A stretch of DNA of 58,460 nucleotides from an uncultured Selenomonadales bacterium. GTDB lineage: Bacteria > Bacillota > Negativicutes > Selenomonadales > Selenomonadaceae. Position 1 is the first letter of the stretch. Each line of letters starts with the position of its first letter. The position numbers and the translations under genes are program-made. Below the pieces are notes generated by a model. That model was not told where the DNA came from, ran no database searches, and saw only the letters and a program-made list of their open reading frames with translations. The stretch is from positions 1 through 58,460 of the forward strand of contig CAMNFC010000003.1 in the NCBI GenBank assembly GCA_946536925.1, in the 5' to 3' direction. This document shows, one piece after another, positions 44,697 through 53,844 of this stretch.

Positions 44697-45431
44697 TTGC
44701 TTGAAATAAAAAATCTTCACGCGGCGGCGGGCGACAAAAAAATTTTGCGCGGAGTAAATTTGAGCGTCGGCGCGGGCGAAGTTCACGTTATTCTCGGCCC
44801 GAACGGCTCAGGAAAATCCACGCTGATGAACGTTATCCTCGGCCACCCGAAATATAAAATCACGGGCGGAGAAATTTTTTTCGACGGCGAAGATTTGACC
44901 GCACTGAAAACTTTTGAGCGGGCGCGCTGCGGAATTTTTTTGTCTTTCCAAAACCCCGAAGAAATTCCGGGAATCACCGTGGAAAATATGTTGCGCACGG
45001 CCAAACAATCTCTCACGGGCGAAAAAATTAAAGTCCTCAAATTTCACAAAGAACTGCTCGCGCTGATGAAAGACTTGCAAATTTCTCCCGAATACGCCGG
45101 CCGATACATGAACGTGGGCTTCAGCGGCGGCGAAAAAAAACGCAACGAAATTCTCCAGCTCCTCACGCTCAATCCCAAACTCGCGCTCCTCGATGAAACT
45201 GATTCGGGCTTGGACGTGGACGCGGTGGAAATTGTTTCTGCGGGCGTCGCAAAATTTCACAACGAAAAAAATTCCTGCATAATCATCACGCACAACGCTC
45301 AGATTCTCAAACATTTGCCCGTGAATCGCGCACACATTTTTTTGTACGGGCGAATCGTAAAAAGCGGCGGCTCCGAACTTGTCGCGGAAGTTTCTGAACA
45401 CGGTTACGCGCCGTTCGAGGTCGAGCCATGA
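44697..45431 (+). CDS. sufC: Fe-S cluster assembly ATPase SufC
   Basis: 244 residues. Walker A GPNGSGKS, Q-loop FLSFQNPEEIPG (the FQxPxxIPG form specific to SufC), signature FSGGEKKRNEILQ, Walker B LALLDETDSGLD and the H-loop His in IITHNAQIL. It drives conformational change of the SufB scaffold. The TTG start at 44697 follows GGAGG at 9 bases; earlier in-frame codons lie in the promoter region. It overlaps sufB by four bases. Confidence 0.95.
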   Translation: MLEIKNLHAAAGDKKILRGVNLSVGAGEVHVILGPNGSGKSTLMNVILGHPKYKITGGEIFFDGEDLTALKTFERARCGIFLSFQNPEEIPGITVENMLRTAKQSLTGEKIKVLKFHKELLALMKDLQISPEYAGRYMNVGFSGGEKKRNEILQLLTLNPKLALLDETDSGLDVDAVEIVSAGVAKFHNEKNSCIIITHNAQILKHLPVNRAHIFLYGRIVKSGGSELVAEVSEHGYAPFEVEP

Positions 45432-46822
45432 AAAATTTTATTCAAGACATCGAGCGGGCACTTTATGACGTGCGCGACGCGGACAAATCGATTTACAAGA
45501 GCGACGCGGGCTTGACGGAAGAAATTATCCGCGACATTTCCAAACGAAAAAATGATCCGCCGTGGATGCTCGACTTCCGCCTGAAATCTTTGGAAGTCTA
45601 CAAAAAAATTTCTCTGCCGGCGTGGGGCCCGAATATCAGCGCGCTCAACATGGACGAGATCGTCACTTACGTCAAGCCGAACGCCAAACAGGTCGACGAT
45701 TGGTCGCAGGTGCCCGACGATATCAAAAAAACTTTCGACAGGCTGGGCATCCCCGAGGCCGAAAAAAAATCGCTGGCGGGCGTCGGCGCACAATACGATT
45801 CCGAGGTCGTCTATCACAGCATTCAAAAACGGCTGACGGATTTGGGCGTCGTCTACACCGACATGGAGACCGCGCTCGTCGAACACGAAGATATCGTTCG
45901 CGAATATTTTATGACGCTCGTGCCGCCCAAAGATCACAAGTTCGCCGCGTTGCACGGAGCTGTTTGGTCGGGCGGTAGTTTCGTTTACGTTCCGGCCGGC
46001 GTCGACGTGAAAATTCCTCTGCAATCTTATTTCCGTTTGAACGCTGCGGGCGCGGGTCAATTTGAGCACACGCTGATTATCGTCGAGCCGAACGCTTCGT
46101 TGCATTTCATCGAGGGTTGCTCTGCTCCGAAATACAATGTCACGAATCTTCACGCCGGCTGCGTCGAACTTTTTGTCAAGGAGGGCGCACGGCTCAGATA
46201 TTCCACGATTGAAAATTGGTCGCGCAACATGATGAACCTCAACACCAAACGCGCGCTCGTCGAAAAAAATGCTCTCGTCGAATGGGTCAGCGGCTCTTTC
46301 GGCTCGCACGTGTCGATGTTGTATCCTTGCTCCGTCCTCCACGGCGAAGGTGCTCGCGCTGAATTCACGGGCGTCACTTTTGCGGGCAGAGGACAAAATC
46401 TCGACACGGGCGCGATTGTCATTCACGCCGCCCCGAAAACTTCCGCCAACATAAACACGCGAACGATTTCAAAATCCGGCGGCGCGGCAACTTATCGTTC
46501 GGCCGTCAAAGTCACGAGGAACGCTCCGTTTGCAAAATGCTCCGTCAACTGCGAATCGCTCATGCTCGACGATCAATCCCGCTCGGACACTTTGCCCGTC
46601 ATGGATATCGAAGGCGACGAGGCGGACATCGGACACGAAGCAAAAATCGGGCGCATTTCCGAGGAAGCAATTTTTTATCTCACGGCTCGCGGCATTTCCG
46701 AAGACGAGGCTCGCGCGATGATCGTTCGCGGCTTCGTCGAACCGATTGCAAAAGAGTTGCCGCTCGAATACGCCGTGGAAATGAATAACCTGATAAATTT
46801 GGAGCTGGAAGGTCAGCTGTAA
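45428..46822 (+). CDS. sufB: Fe-S cluster scaffold SufB
   Basis: 464 residues, full-length SufB. The N-terminal helical part (GLTEEIIRDISKRKNDPPWM) and the right-handed beta-helix core are present. The C-terminal part shows NCESLMLDDQSRSDTLP with the cluster-site Cys, and AKIGRISEEAIFYL. No sufD, sufS or sufU follows, so cysteine desulfurase must come from elsewhere or the pair acts as a minimal SufBC unit with a SufB2C2 complex. It is followed by a good terminator. Confidence 0.96.
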   Translation: MKNFIQDIERALYDVRDADKSIYKSDAGLTEEIIRDISKRKNDPPWMLDFRLKSLEVYKKISLPAWGPNISALNMDEIVTYVKPNAKQVDDWSQVPDDIKKTFDRLGIPEAEKKSLAGVGAQYDSEVVYHSIQKRLTDLGVVYTDMETALVEHEDIVREYFMTLVPPKDHKFAALHGAVWSGGSFVYVPAGVDVKIPLQSYFRLNAAGAGQFEHTLIIVEPNASLHFIEGCSAPKYNVTNLHAGCVELFVKEGARLRYSTIENWSRNMMNLNTKRALVEKNALVEWVSGSFGSHVSMLYPCSVLHGEGARAEFTGVTFAGRGQNLDTGAIVIHAAPKTSANINTRTISKSGGAATYRSAVKVTRNAPFAKCSVNCESLMLDDQSRSDTLPVMDIEGDEADIGHEAKIGRISEEAIFYLTARGISEDEARAMIVRGFVEPIAKELPLEYAVEMNNLINLELEGQL

Positions 46823-46832
46823 AAATTTTTCC

Positions 46833-46859
46833 CGTCGGCCGAAAGGGTCGGCGTTTTTT
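46833..46859 (+). terminator. Terminator after sufB
   Basis: Eight-pair stem CGTCGGCC / GGTCGGCG (two G-T pairs) with GAAAG loop, then TTTTTT. It is followed at once by the histidine kinase promoter. Confidence 0.8.
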
Positions 46860-46866
46860 ATTTGAC

Positions 46867-46895
46867 TTGCGAATTTTTCAACGCGCGGCTAAAAT
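46867..46895 (+). promoter_or_regulatory. Promoter of the hybrid histidine kinase
   Basis: TTGCGA (46867-46872), 17-base spacer, TAAAAT (46890-46895). An alternative TATAAT lies at 46895-46900. Confidence 0.5.
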
Positions 46896-46948
46896 ATAAT
46901 CGTCCGCAAAATTTTTTTGAAACGTATCGGCCGAAGGGAAGACGACTA

Positions 46949-49171
46949 ATGAAGACGCAGGCTCCGAAAAAAAATATCCTCGTTAAGGCGGCAATCGCCC
47001 TGCCGATGATTCTGGCGGTCATCTTCGCGGGAATTTATTTCAATCTCTCCGGAATTTTTCGTGAGCCGCCTAAAGTCGAAATTCAGCCGCTGAACAATTT
47101 CAAAAAAACTTTGCACGTGGTGACCGACAACGATTACGCGCCCTACTCTTACGTCGACGAGAACGGAAAATATCAGGGCTACGACGTGGAGATGATGAAC
47201 GAGATTGCAAACCGCCTGCAGATGAATTTGGATTTGTCGCTGATGGATTGGAACGACGCGAACAAAATTTTCTTAAGCGGCGGCGCGGACATCATCATGA
47301 ACATGGAAAGCGATTTGATCATAAATAATCCTGAAATCATCGCGACTCTCCCGACGACCGAAAAACAATACGTCGTTTACGGGCGGAAAAATATTTCTTC
47401 CGTGGCCGAACTTTACGGGCGACGCGTGGCTTCTCTTCACAAAATGCCGGGTCTCGGTCTCGACGACGAAATTTCTTACGTTCACTCTTACAAAAAAATT
47501 TTTGAAGGCCTGAAGAGCGGCGAGTATGAATTTGCAATTTGCCCCATTCAAGTCGGCGGCGCGTTCCTGGAAAATTTGGACATCAACGACGTCTTCGCGA
47601 GCTACGCCGTCCAACACGTTTACGGGACGCTGGCCATGCACCCCGAAGATACTCAGTTGCGCGTCAAAGTCAACGCCGTCTTGATTCAAATGCAACAGGA
47701 AGGTCGGCTCGACGCCCTCAAAAAAAAATGGATCGTCAATCGCTACGAAAACATCACGCTCGAAGAAATGGTCACGTCGCGTCCGTGGCTCATCGCGCTG
47801 ATTATTTCCAGTTTCCTTTTCGTGATTCTTTTGATCGGTTACAGCGTCATGCAGGTGCGCTACGTCCGTTCGCAGGAAGAATACACGCAGCAACTTCAAG
47901 AACATTACGATACGATAAAACTTCAGGGCGAGGAGCTCAAACTTCAGCAGAAAGAATTAATCGCGCAGAAAGAACGAGCCGAGGAAGCCAACAAAGCCAA
48001 ATCAACTTTCCTGTCCAACATGAGCCACGATATCCGCACGCCCATGAACGCAATCGTCGGCTACCTCAACCTGGCAAAAGATCTTCACAAAGTTTGCGAG
48101 GCCTGCCCGCTGTATCGGAACGAGCCGTGCAAAAATAATATCCCCGACAGAATGTTTGACTTCCTGAAAAAAATCGACGCCTCAAGCCAGCACCTTCTCG
48201 CGCTGATAAACGACGTGCTGGAGATGAGCCGGATTGAATCGGGCAAAATGGAATTGGAGCTCGCGCCCGTCGATATCGTCGAGACCATGGAAGAAGTTCA
48301 AGACATGTTCGCCACGCAGATGAAAGGCAAAAATATTTCTTTCAGCGTGGAAGCCGCCGTCGAAGAAAAATTCGTCGTGTGCGACAAAAACCGTCTCAAC
48401 CGCGTGCTGCTGAATCTTTTGAGCAACGCTTACAAGTTCACGCCCGAAGGCGGAAAAATTTCCGTCAAGCTCAATCAACTGAACGTGGAGGATAACGTCG
48501 TGAACTTTGAGCTGTGCGTCAAGGACAGCGGAATCGGAATGACGCCCGAATTTGCCGCAAAAGTTTTCGAGGCCTTTGAACGCGAAAGAACTTCCACCGT
48601 CAGCAAAATTCAAGGCACGGGGCTGGGCATGGCGATTACGAAAAGTATCGTCGACATGATGAACGGCACGATTAAAGTTATCACCGCGCCCGGCGAAGGC
48701 ACCGAATTTGTCATCAACTTCAGCTTCAAAATCGCCGACGAGATGCGCGAAAAAGTTATCGCCGAAAACAAAAAGGCCTCCCGCGTCATCGACTTCACCA
48801 ACAAAAAACTTTTGCTCGTCGACGACATCGAAGTCAACCGAGAGATCGCCAAAATGCTCCTGGAAAGCGAAGGCTTCATCGTCGACACCGCCGCCGACGG
48901 AAAAGACGCCGTGGAAAAAGCCGCGGCCAATATCTACGACGCCGTGCTCATGGATATTCAAATGCCGATAATGAACGGTTACGAGGCCGCCAAAAAAATT
49001 CGCGAGCTTTCGGACAAAAAATTTTCGCAAGTCCCGATTGTCGCCATGACCGCCAACGCCTTCAGCGAGGACGTGAAAGCCGCACTGGAAGCCGGCATGA
49101 ACGCGCACATCGCCAAACCAATCGACGTGCCGAAGATGATGGAGACGCTGGCAAAAATTCTTCCCGCTTAA
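46949..49171 (+). CDS. Membrane hybrid histidine kinase with an SBP_3 sensor, cysteine-bearing DHp insert and receiver domain
   Basis: 740 residues. Helix 1 (about 10-33) anchors an extracytoplasmic solute-binding domain in normal lobe order (LHVVTDNDYAPYSYVDENG to LDALKKKWI, about 50-265), then helix 2 (about 285-307) and a coiled coil (310-350). The HisKA domain has phospho-acceptor His360 in SNMSHDIRTPMNAI. The CA domain has N-box NRVLLNLLSNAYKF, DSGIGM and GTGLGMAI. The C-terminal receiver has Asp669 in VLMDIQMP and the Lys in HIAKPID. Between HisKA helix 1 and 2 is an insert with Cys383, Cys386 and Cys394. There is no output domain, so a separate Hpt or regulator protein is needed. ATG 46949 follows GAAGGGAAG. 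Confidence 0.93.
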   Translation: MKTQAPKKNILVKAAIALPMILAVIFAGIYFNLSGIFREPPKVEIQPLNNFKKTLHVVTDNDYAPYSYVDENGKYQGYDVEMMNEIANRLQMNLDLSLMDWNDANKIFLSGGADIIMNMESDLIINNPEIIATLPTTEKQYVVYGRKNISSVAELYGRRVASLHKMPGLGLDDEISYVHSYKKIFEGLKSGEYEFAICPIQVGGAFLENLDINDVFASYAVQHVYGTLAMHPEDTQLRVKVNAVLIQMQQEGRLDALKKKWIVNRYENITLEEMVTSRPWLIALIISSFLFVILLIGYSVMQVRYVRSQEEYTQQLQEHYDTIKLQGEELKLQQKELIAQKERAEEANKAKSTFLSNMSHDIRTPMNAIVGYLNLAKDLHKVCEACPLYRNEPCKNNIPDRMFDFLKKIDASSQHLLALINDVLEMSRIESGKMELELAPVDIVETMEEVQDMFATQMKGKNISFSVEAAVEEKFVVCDKNRLNRVLLNLLSNAYKFTPEGGKISVKLNQLNVEDNVVNFELCVKDSGIGMTPEFAAKVFEAFERERTSTVSKIQGTGLGMAITKSIVDMMNGTIKVITAPGEGTEFVINFSFKIADEMREKVIAENKKASRVIDFTNKKLLLVDDIEVNREIAKMLLESEGFIVDTAADGKDAVEKAAANIYDAVLMDIQMPIMNGYEAAKKIRELSDKKFSQVPIVAMTANAFSEDVKAALEAGMNAHIAKPIDVPKMMETLAKILPA

Positions 49172-49186
49172 ATCAAAAAAAAAATT

Positions 49187-49214
49187 TCCCCCGCGACTTG
49201 CGAGGGATTTTTTT
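49187..49214. terminator. Terminator between the histidine kinase and sstT
   Basis: Stem TCCCCCGC / GCGAGGGA (one C-A mismatch) with a T run to the right for the plus-strand gene and an A run to the left that could serve the minus-strand gene. Confidence 0.7.
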
Positions 49215-49226
49215 GTGCAAAAAATT

Positions 49227-50480
49227 TTATTCTTCGGTGCGCGGCGTCAAGTCCGAGGCTTTGAGTTTGCCTTGTTTTTTTCGTTCGGCAAATTCAGCCG
49301 TGGCCGTGAAGAGCGCGTCGCTCGAAGAATTCAGAGCCGTCTCGCACGAATCTTGCAACACGCCGATGATGAAGCCGACGCCGACGACCTGCATTGCGAT
49401 ATCGTTATCGATTCCGAAACTCGAACAGGCCACGGGGATCAAAAGGAGTGAGCCGCCCGCCACGCCCGAAGCTCCGCACGCGCCGACCGTAGAGATGATA
49501 CACAAAAGTAAAGCTGTCGGCATGTCAACGGAAATTCCCAACGTGTGCGCCGCCGCCAAAGACAAGACAGCAATCGTTATCGACGCGCCCGCCATATTTA
49601 TCGTCGCGCCCAACGGAATTGAAATCGAATACAAATCTTCGTTCAAGCCCAAACGTTTGCAAAGGCTCATGTTCATGGGAATGTTGGCCGCGCTCGACCG
49701 TGTGAAGAAAGCATAAATCCCGCTCTCTTTCAACGTGGCCAAGACCAAAGGATACGGATTCATTCTCAGCTTGAAGAAAACGATTATCGGGTTCATGATG
49801 AGTGCAACGGAGAAGAACGCGCCCAAAAGTACCGCCAAAAGTTTTGCGTAGCCCAAGAGTGCGTCGACGCCGCTGGTTACGATTGCGTCCGCGACCAAAC
49901 CCATGATTCCGAACGGAGCGAAACGAATCACCCATTGCACAACTTTTGTCACGGCCTTTGCCAAATCGCCCAAAGCATTTCTGAGCTCGTCGCCCGCGTG
50001 ACGGAAAGCCAAACCCATGATCACGCCCCACGCCAGGATTCCGATGTAATTTGCAGTCGTCAGCGCGTGTATCGGGTTGTCGACGACGTTCATTATGACG
50101 TTCTGTAAAACTTCGATGATTCCGCCCGGCGGAGTGATTGTCGTGTCCGCGTCGATTTGCAGCTTCAATTTCGTCGGGAATAAAAATGAGGCCGTGACCG
50201 CCACCAGCGACGCCAAAAAAGTTCCGATGACATAAAGTTGGATTATCGGTTTCATCGTCGCGTTCGATTCGGATTTTTGGCTCATGGCGTTCATGACCAG
50301 CACGAAAACCAAAATCGGCGCGACACCTTTCAGCGCGTTGACGAAGAGCTTGCCGAAGACCGCGATGATCGGCACCACGAACGGCACGAACAACGCCAGA
50401 AAAATTCCGATGACCAAACCGACGGCGATTAATTTTATCAGCGCAGTCTCGCCGTAAACTTTTGTGACCTTTGACAGCAA
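49227..50480 (-). CDS. sstT: Serine/threonine:Na+ symporter SstT
   Basis: About 417 residues, DAACS (glutamate transporter) fold. Eight membrane helices with re-entrant loops; [17 protein letters not shown] is the hairpin-1 serine motif and [16 protein letters not shown] the TM7 sodium-binding motif of Sst[20 protein letters not shown] forms hairpin 2. It imports serine or threonine with Na+. TTG 50480 is chosen since GGGAGGG lies 6 bases before it; the open frame up to 50513 starts inside the promoter. It is divergent from mfd. Confidence 0.94.
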   Translation of the reverse strand: MLSKVTKVYGETALIKLIAVGLVIGIFLALFVPFVVPIIAVFGKLFVNALKGVAPILVFVLVMNAMSQKSESNATMKPIIQLYVIGTFLASLVAVTASFLFPTKLKLQIDADTTITPPGGIIEVLQNVIMNVVDNPIHALTTANYIGILAWGVIMGLAFRHAGDELRNALGDLAKAVTKVVQWVIRFAPFGIMGLVADAIVTSGVDALLGYAKLLAVLLGAFFSVALIMNPIIVFFKLRMNPYPLVLATLKESGIYAFFTRSSAANIPMNMSLCKRLGLNEDLYSISIPLGATINMAGASITIAVLSLAAAHTLGISVDMPTALLLCIISTVGACGASGVAGGSLLLIPVACSSFGIDNDIAMQVVGVGFIIGVLQDSCETALNSSSDALFTATAEFAERKKQGKLKASDLTPRTEE

Positions 50481-50511
50481 TTTGCTCCCTCCCAAAAAAA
50501 ATTTCCCCCGC

Positions 50512-50540
50512 ATTATACAACCGATTCACTCAACGCGCAA
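50512..50540 (-). promoter_or_regulatory. sstT: Promoter of sstT
   Basis: Minus strand: TTGCGC (50535-50540), 17-base spacer, TATAAT (50512-50517). Confidence 0.6.
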
Positions 50541-50543
50541 ACA

Positions 50544-50572
50544 TTGAAAAATAAATCGCCGGCAAATATAAT
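50544..50572 (+). promoter_or_regulatory. mfd: Promoter of mfd
   Basis: TTGAAA (50544-50549), 17-base spacer, TATAAT (50567-50572). It is back to back with the sstT promoter, only 3 bases between the two -35 boxes. Confidence 0.75.
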
Positions 50573-50603
50573 CGGCTCAAAAAAATTTCACGAGGTAATT
50601 TTC

Positions 50604-53600
50604 ATGCACAAGATTTTGGAAGAAGTTTTGCGCGAGGCAACCGTCCTTGAGGCGGCGAAAAAATTTTCTCGGCGCGGAGAATTTTTGATTTACGGCGTGG
50701 CGGGCGTGCAAAAAATTTTGGTGACGGCGGCGGCCTTCGAGCTCAAACCTCGCCCGACAATAATTTTGGTCGACGAACGAGAAAAAATTTCTGCGTGGCG
50801 CGACGACTTAACAGAACTTTCAAGCGCGGAAATTTTCGAGCTGCCCGAACAGGATTTGGTCGACGTTCAAGCTTCGACCGTCGGGCTGGAGCGGCAAGCA
50901 AAACGTTTGGAAATTTTGGCGCGGCTGCTGCGCGGGGAAAAAATAATCGTGTTGGCTTCGGCGGCGGCGGCCGTGAAAAAAGATTTCTCGCGGGAAAATT
51001 TTTTGAAACTCCAACTGCGCGTCGAAGTCGGACAAAATTTGTCGCTGGAAAAATTTTTGCTCAAGCTCAGCGATTTGGGTTACGAGCGCGCCGACGAGGT
51101 CGACTCAATCGGAAAATTCAGCGTTCGCGGCGGTATCGTCGACATTTTCCCGATAAACGAGCCGACGCCTTGCCGTGTGGAATTTTTCGGCGACGAGATC
51201 GACTCTTTGCGCGAAATTGATCTTGAAACTTTGCGCTCGAAGAAAAAAATTCAGGCCGCGACGATTTTGCCGATAAAAAATTTTTCTGCGACGGGCGAAC
51301 CGTTTTTGACGTGCGCGGGCGACGGCGGCACGATTATTTTTGACGAGCCCGCAAGAATTTTCGAGGCGATAAAAAAATTGACGGCCGAAGATCCCGACCT
51401 CAAGAAAAAAATTTTTTCGTTCGCCGAGCTCGTCCAAAGTTCGCGCTCAAGCACGCTGATTCACCTGGAACTGATGCTGAAAAAAATTCGCGGGCTGGAG
51501 CCGACGGAAAATCTCGGAATCACCGCTGCAAACGTCACGGGCTTCCAAGGCCAAACGAAATTTTTTTTGGAGGAAATGGAGCGGCTGGTCGAACTCAAGC
51601 AAAAAATTTTTCTCGTCTTCGCGAGTCAATCAAAAATGCTGGGCATGGAAAAACTTTTGGCGGAAAAAAATCTGCGCGGGATAAATTTTCTTCTCGGCAA
51701 CTTGAGCGACGGATTTTCCTTGCCCAACGCAAAGCTGACCGTGCTGACGGAGAAAAATATTTTCGGCGGAGAAGTTCGGCGTCGACGGAAAACTTTTGCG
51801 GGCGCGGGCGATAAAATTAAACATTTCAGCGACATCAAGCCCGGCGATTACGTCGTGCACGTCGAAAACGGAATCGGGAAATATTTGGGCGTCGAAACTT
51901 TGGACTTCAACGGCACGCGCAAAGATTTTCTGCAAATTCAATACGGCGGCGCGGACAAACTTTTTATTCCCGTCGAGCAAGTTCAATATCTGCAGAAATA
52001 TATTTCGGACGACGACGCGGCTCCAAAACTTTCGCGGCTCGGTTCGGGCGATTGGGCAAAAGCAAAGTCGAGAGCCTCGGCCGCCGTCGAAGACATTGCC
52101 GAAAAACTTTTGGAACTTTACGCAAAGCGCGAGAAGGCTCCGGGTTTTGCCTTCGACGAAGACGACGCCACGCAACGCGAATTCGAGGACGCTTTCCCCT
52201 ACGAAGAAACTTCAGACCAGATTCGCGCCGTCGAAGAAATTAAACGCGACATGGAACGCCCGCGCCCGATGGACAGATTGATTTGCGGCGACGTCGGCTT
52301 CGGCAAAACGGAAATTGCGATTCGCGCGGCGTACAAGGCGGCAATGAACGGCAAGCAATGCGCGGTGCTCGTGCCGACGACGGTTTTGGCTCAGCAGCAT
52401 TATCAAACTTTCTCGGAGCGATTCGCGGGCTTCCTGCCGACGGTCGACGTGATTTGCCGCTTCCGTTCCGCCAAAGAGCAGCGCACGACTTTGCAAAAGG
52501 TTCGCGCGGGTCAGGTCGACGTGTTAATCGGCACGCACTCAATTTTATCGCGGCGGATTCAGTTCAAAGATTTGGGCTTGCTGATAATCGACGAGGAGCA
52601 CCGCTTCGGCGTCAAGCAAAAGGAACGGATTCGGGAGATGAGCGTGGGCGTCGACGTGCTGACGTTGAGTGCGACACCGATTCCGCGGACGCTGCACATG
52701 AGTTTGGTCGGCGCGAGGGATATGAGTTTGATTGAAACCGCGCCCGCCGAAAGATTCCCCGTTCAAACTTACGTGATTGAGGACGACGACGAAATTATTG
52801 CCGAGGCCGTTCGCAGGGAGATTCGTCGCGGCGGTCAAGTTTACTTCGTGTACAATCGCATTGAGACGATTGACATCATGAGCGCGCGCTTGGCTCAGCT
52901 GGTGCCCGAAGCAAAAATTCGGACGGCGCACGGGCAAATGTCCAACGACTTGCTGGAAAATATCATGATGGATTTTTACGAGGGCGCGTTCAATGTTTTG
53001 CTGTCGACGACGATAATCGAGAGCGGGCTGGACGTCGCCAACGCCAACACGATTATCGTTTACGACGCGGACAATTTCGGGCTGGCTCAGCTTTATCAAA
53101 TGCGCGGGCGCGTCGGGCGTTCGAGTCGGATGGCGTTCGCGTATTTCGTTCACCGCGCGGAAAAAATTTTGGGCGAGACAGCGGAGAAGAGACTTCAAGC
53201 CATGAGAGAGTTCGCGCAGCTCGGCGCGGGATTCAAAATCGCCATGAGAGATTTGCAGATTCGCGGCGCGGGAAATTTGCTCGGCGCACAGCAGCACGGA
53301 CACATCGCCGGCGTCGGCTTTGAAATGTATTGCCAACTTTTGGAGGAGGCCGTCCAAAAACTTCAAAATAAATCGGCGGAAAAAATCAACGAGCCCGACC
53401 CGATTATTTCCCTCCCGACCGAAGCTTTCATCAACCGCGAATACATTTCAAACGCGGGCGACAAGATAGAAATTTATCGGCGGCTGGCTGTCGTGCGCGA
53501 AGAACGCGAGCTGAAAGATTTGCGCGAGGAACTGACGGATCGTTTCGGGAAAATCACCGAGCCCGTCGAAAATCTTTTGCAGGTCGCGCTGATTCGATTG

Positions 53601-53828
53601 GCCGCAAAAAATTTGGGCGTGCTCTCGATCAAAGAACAAAATTTGCGCGTGGAGTTTGTCTTCTCCGATTTGAAAAAAATTTCGGCGGACGGAATCATTT
53701 GGTTGAACAAAACTTTCCGCCGCGATTTTAAATTCCTCGAAACGTCGCAAAGAATTTTCCTGACCTTTTGGACGAAAAAAAATCTCCTCAGCAAAATTTC
53801 GGACGTGCTGAAGAGTTTGACGCCGTGA
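50604..53828 (+). CDS. mfd: Transcription-repair coupling factor Mfd
   Basis: 1074 residues. N-terminal UvrB-like module (domain 1-2), RNA-polymerase interaction domain (GDYVVHVENGIGKYLGVE, about 430-490), superfamily 2 translocase (Walker A GDVGFGKTEIAIRAA, DEEH box IIDEEHRFG, motif VI QMRGRVGRS) and the C-terminal D7 domain. It removes RNA polymerase stalled at lesions and recruits UvrA. It is slightly short of the usual 1150, mainly in domain 1-2. ATG 50604 follows CGAGGTAAT. The end converges on the diguanylate cyclase with 16 bases between and no visible terminator. Confidence 0.95.
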   Translation: MHKILEEVLREATVLEAAKKFSRRGEFLIYGVAGVQKILVTAAAFELKPRPTIILVDEREKISAWRDDLTELSSAEIFELPEQDLVDVQASTVGLERQAKRLEILARLLRGEKIIVLASAAAAVKKDFSRENFLKLQLRVEVGQNLSLEKFLLKLSDLGYERADEVDSIGKFSVRGGIVDIFPINEPTPCRVEFFGDEIDSLREIDLETLRSKKKIQAATILPIKNFSATGEPFLTCAGDGGTIIFDEPARIFEAIKKLTAEDPDLKKKIFSFAELVQSSRSSTLIHLELMLKKIRGLEPTENLGITAANVTGFQGQTKFFLEEMERLVELKQKIFLVFASQSKMLGMEKLLAEKNLRGINFLLGNLSDGFSLPNAKLTVLTEKNIFGGEVRRRRKTFAGAGDKIKHFSDIKPGDYVVHVENGIGKYLGVETLDFNGTRKDFLQIQYGGADKLFIPVEQVQYLQKYISDDDAAPKLSRLGSGDWAKAKSRASAAVEDIAEKLLELYAKREKAPGFAFDEDDATQREFEDAFPYEETSDQIRAVEEIKRDMERPRPMDRLICGDVGFGKTEIAIRAAYKAAMNGKQCAVLVPTTVLAQQHYQTFSERFAGFLPTVDVICRFRSAKEQRTTLQKVRAGQVDVLIGTHSILSRRIQFKDLGLLIIDEEHRFGVKQKERIREMSVGVDVLTLSATPIPRTLHMSLVGARDMSLIETAPAERFPVQTYVIEDDDEIIAEAVRREIRRGGQVYFVYNRIETIDIMSARLAQLVPEAKIRTAHGQMSNDLLENIMMDFYEGAFNVLLSTTIIESGLDVANANTIIVYDADNFGLAQLYQMRGRVGRSSRMAFAYFVHRAEKILGETAEKRLQAMREFAQLGAGFKIAMRDLQIRGAGNLLGAQQHGHIAGVGFEMYCQLLEEAVQKLQNKSAEKINEPDPIISLPTEAFINREYISNAGDKIEIYRRLAVVREERELKDLREELTDRFGKITEPVENLLQVALIRLAAKNLGVLSIKEQNLRVEFVFSDLKKISADGIIWLNKTFRRDFKFLETSQRIFLTFWTKKNLLSKISDVLKSLTP

Positions 53829-53844
53829 AAAATTTTTTGACGCC

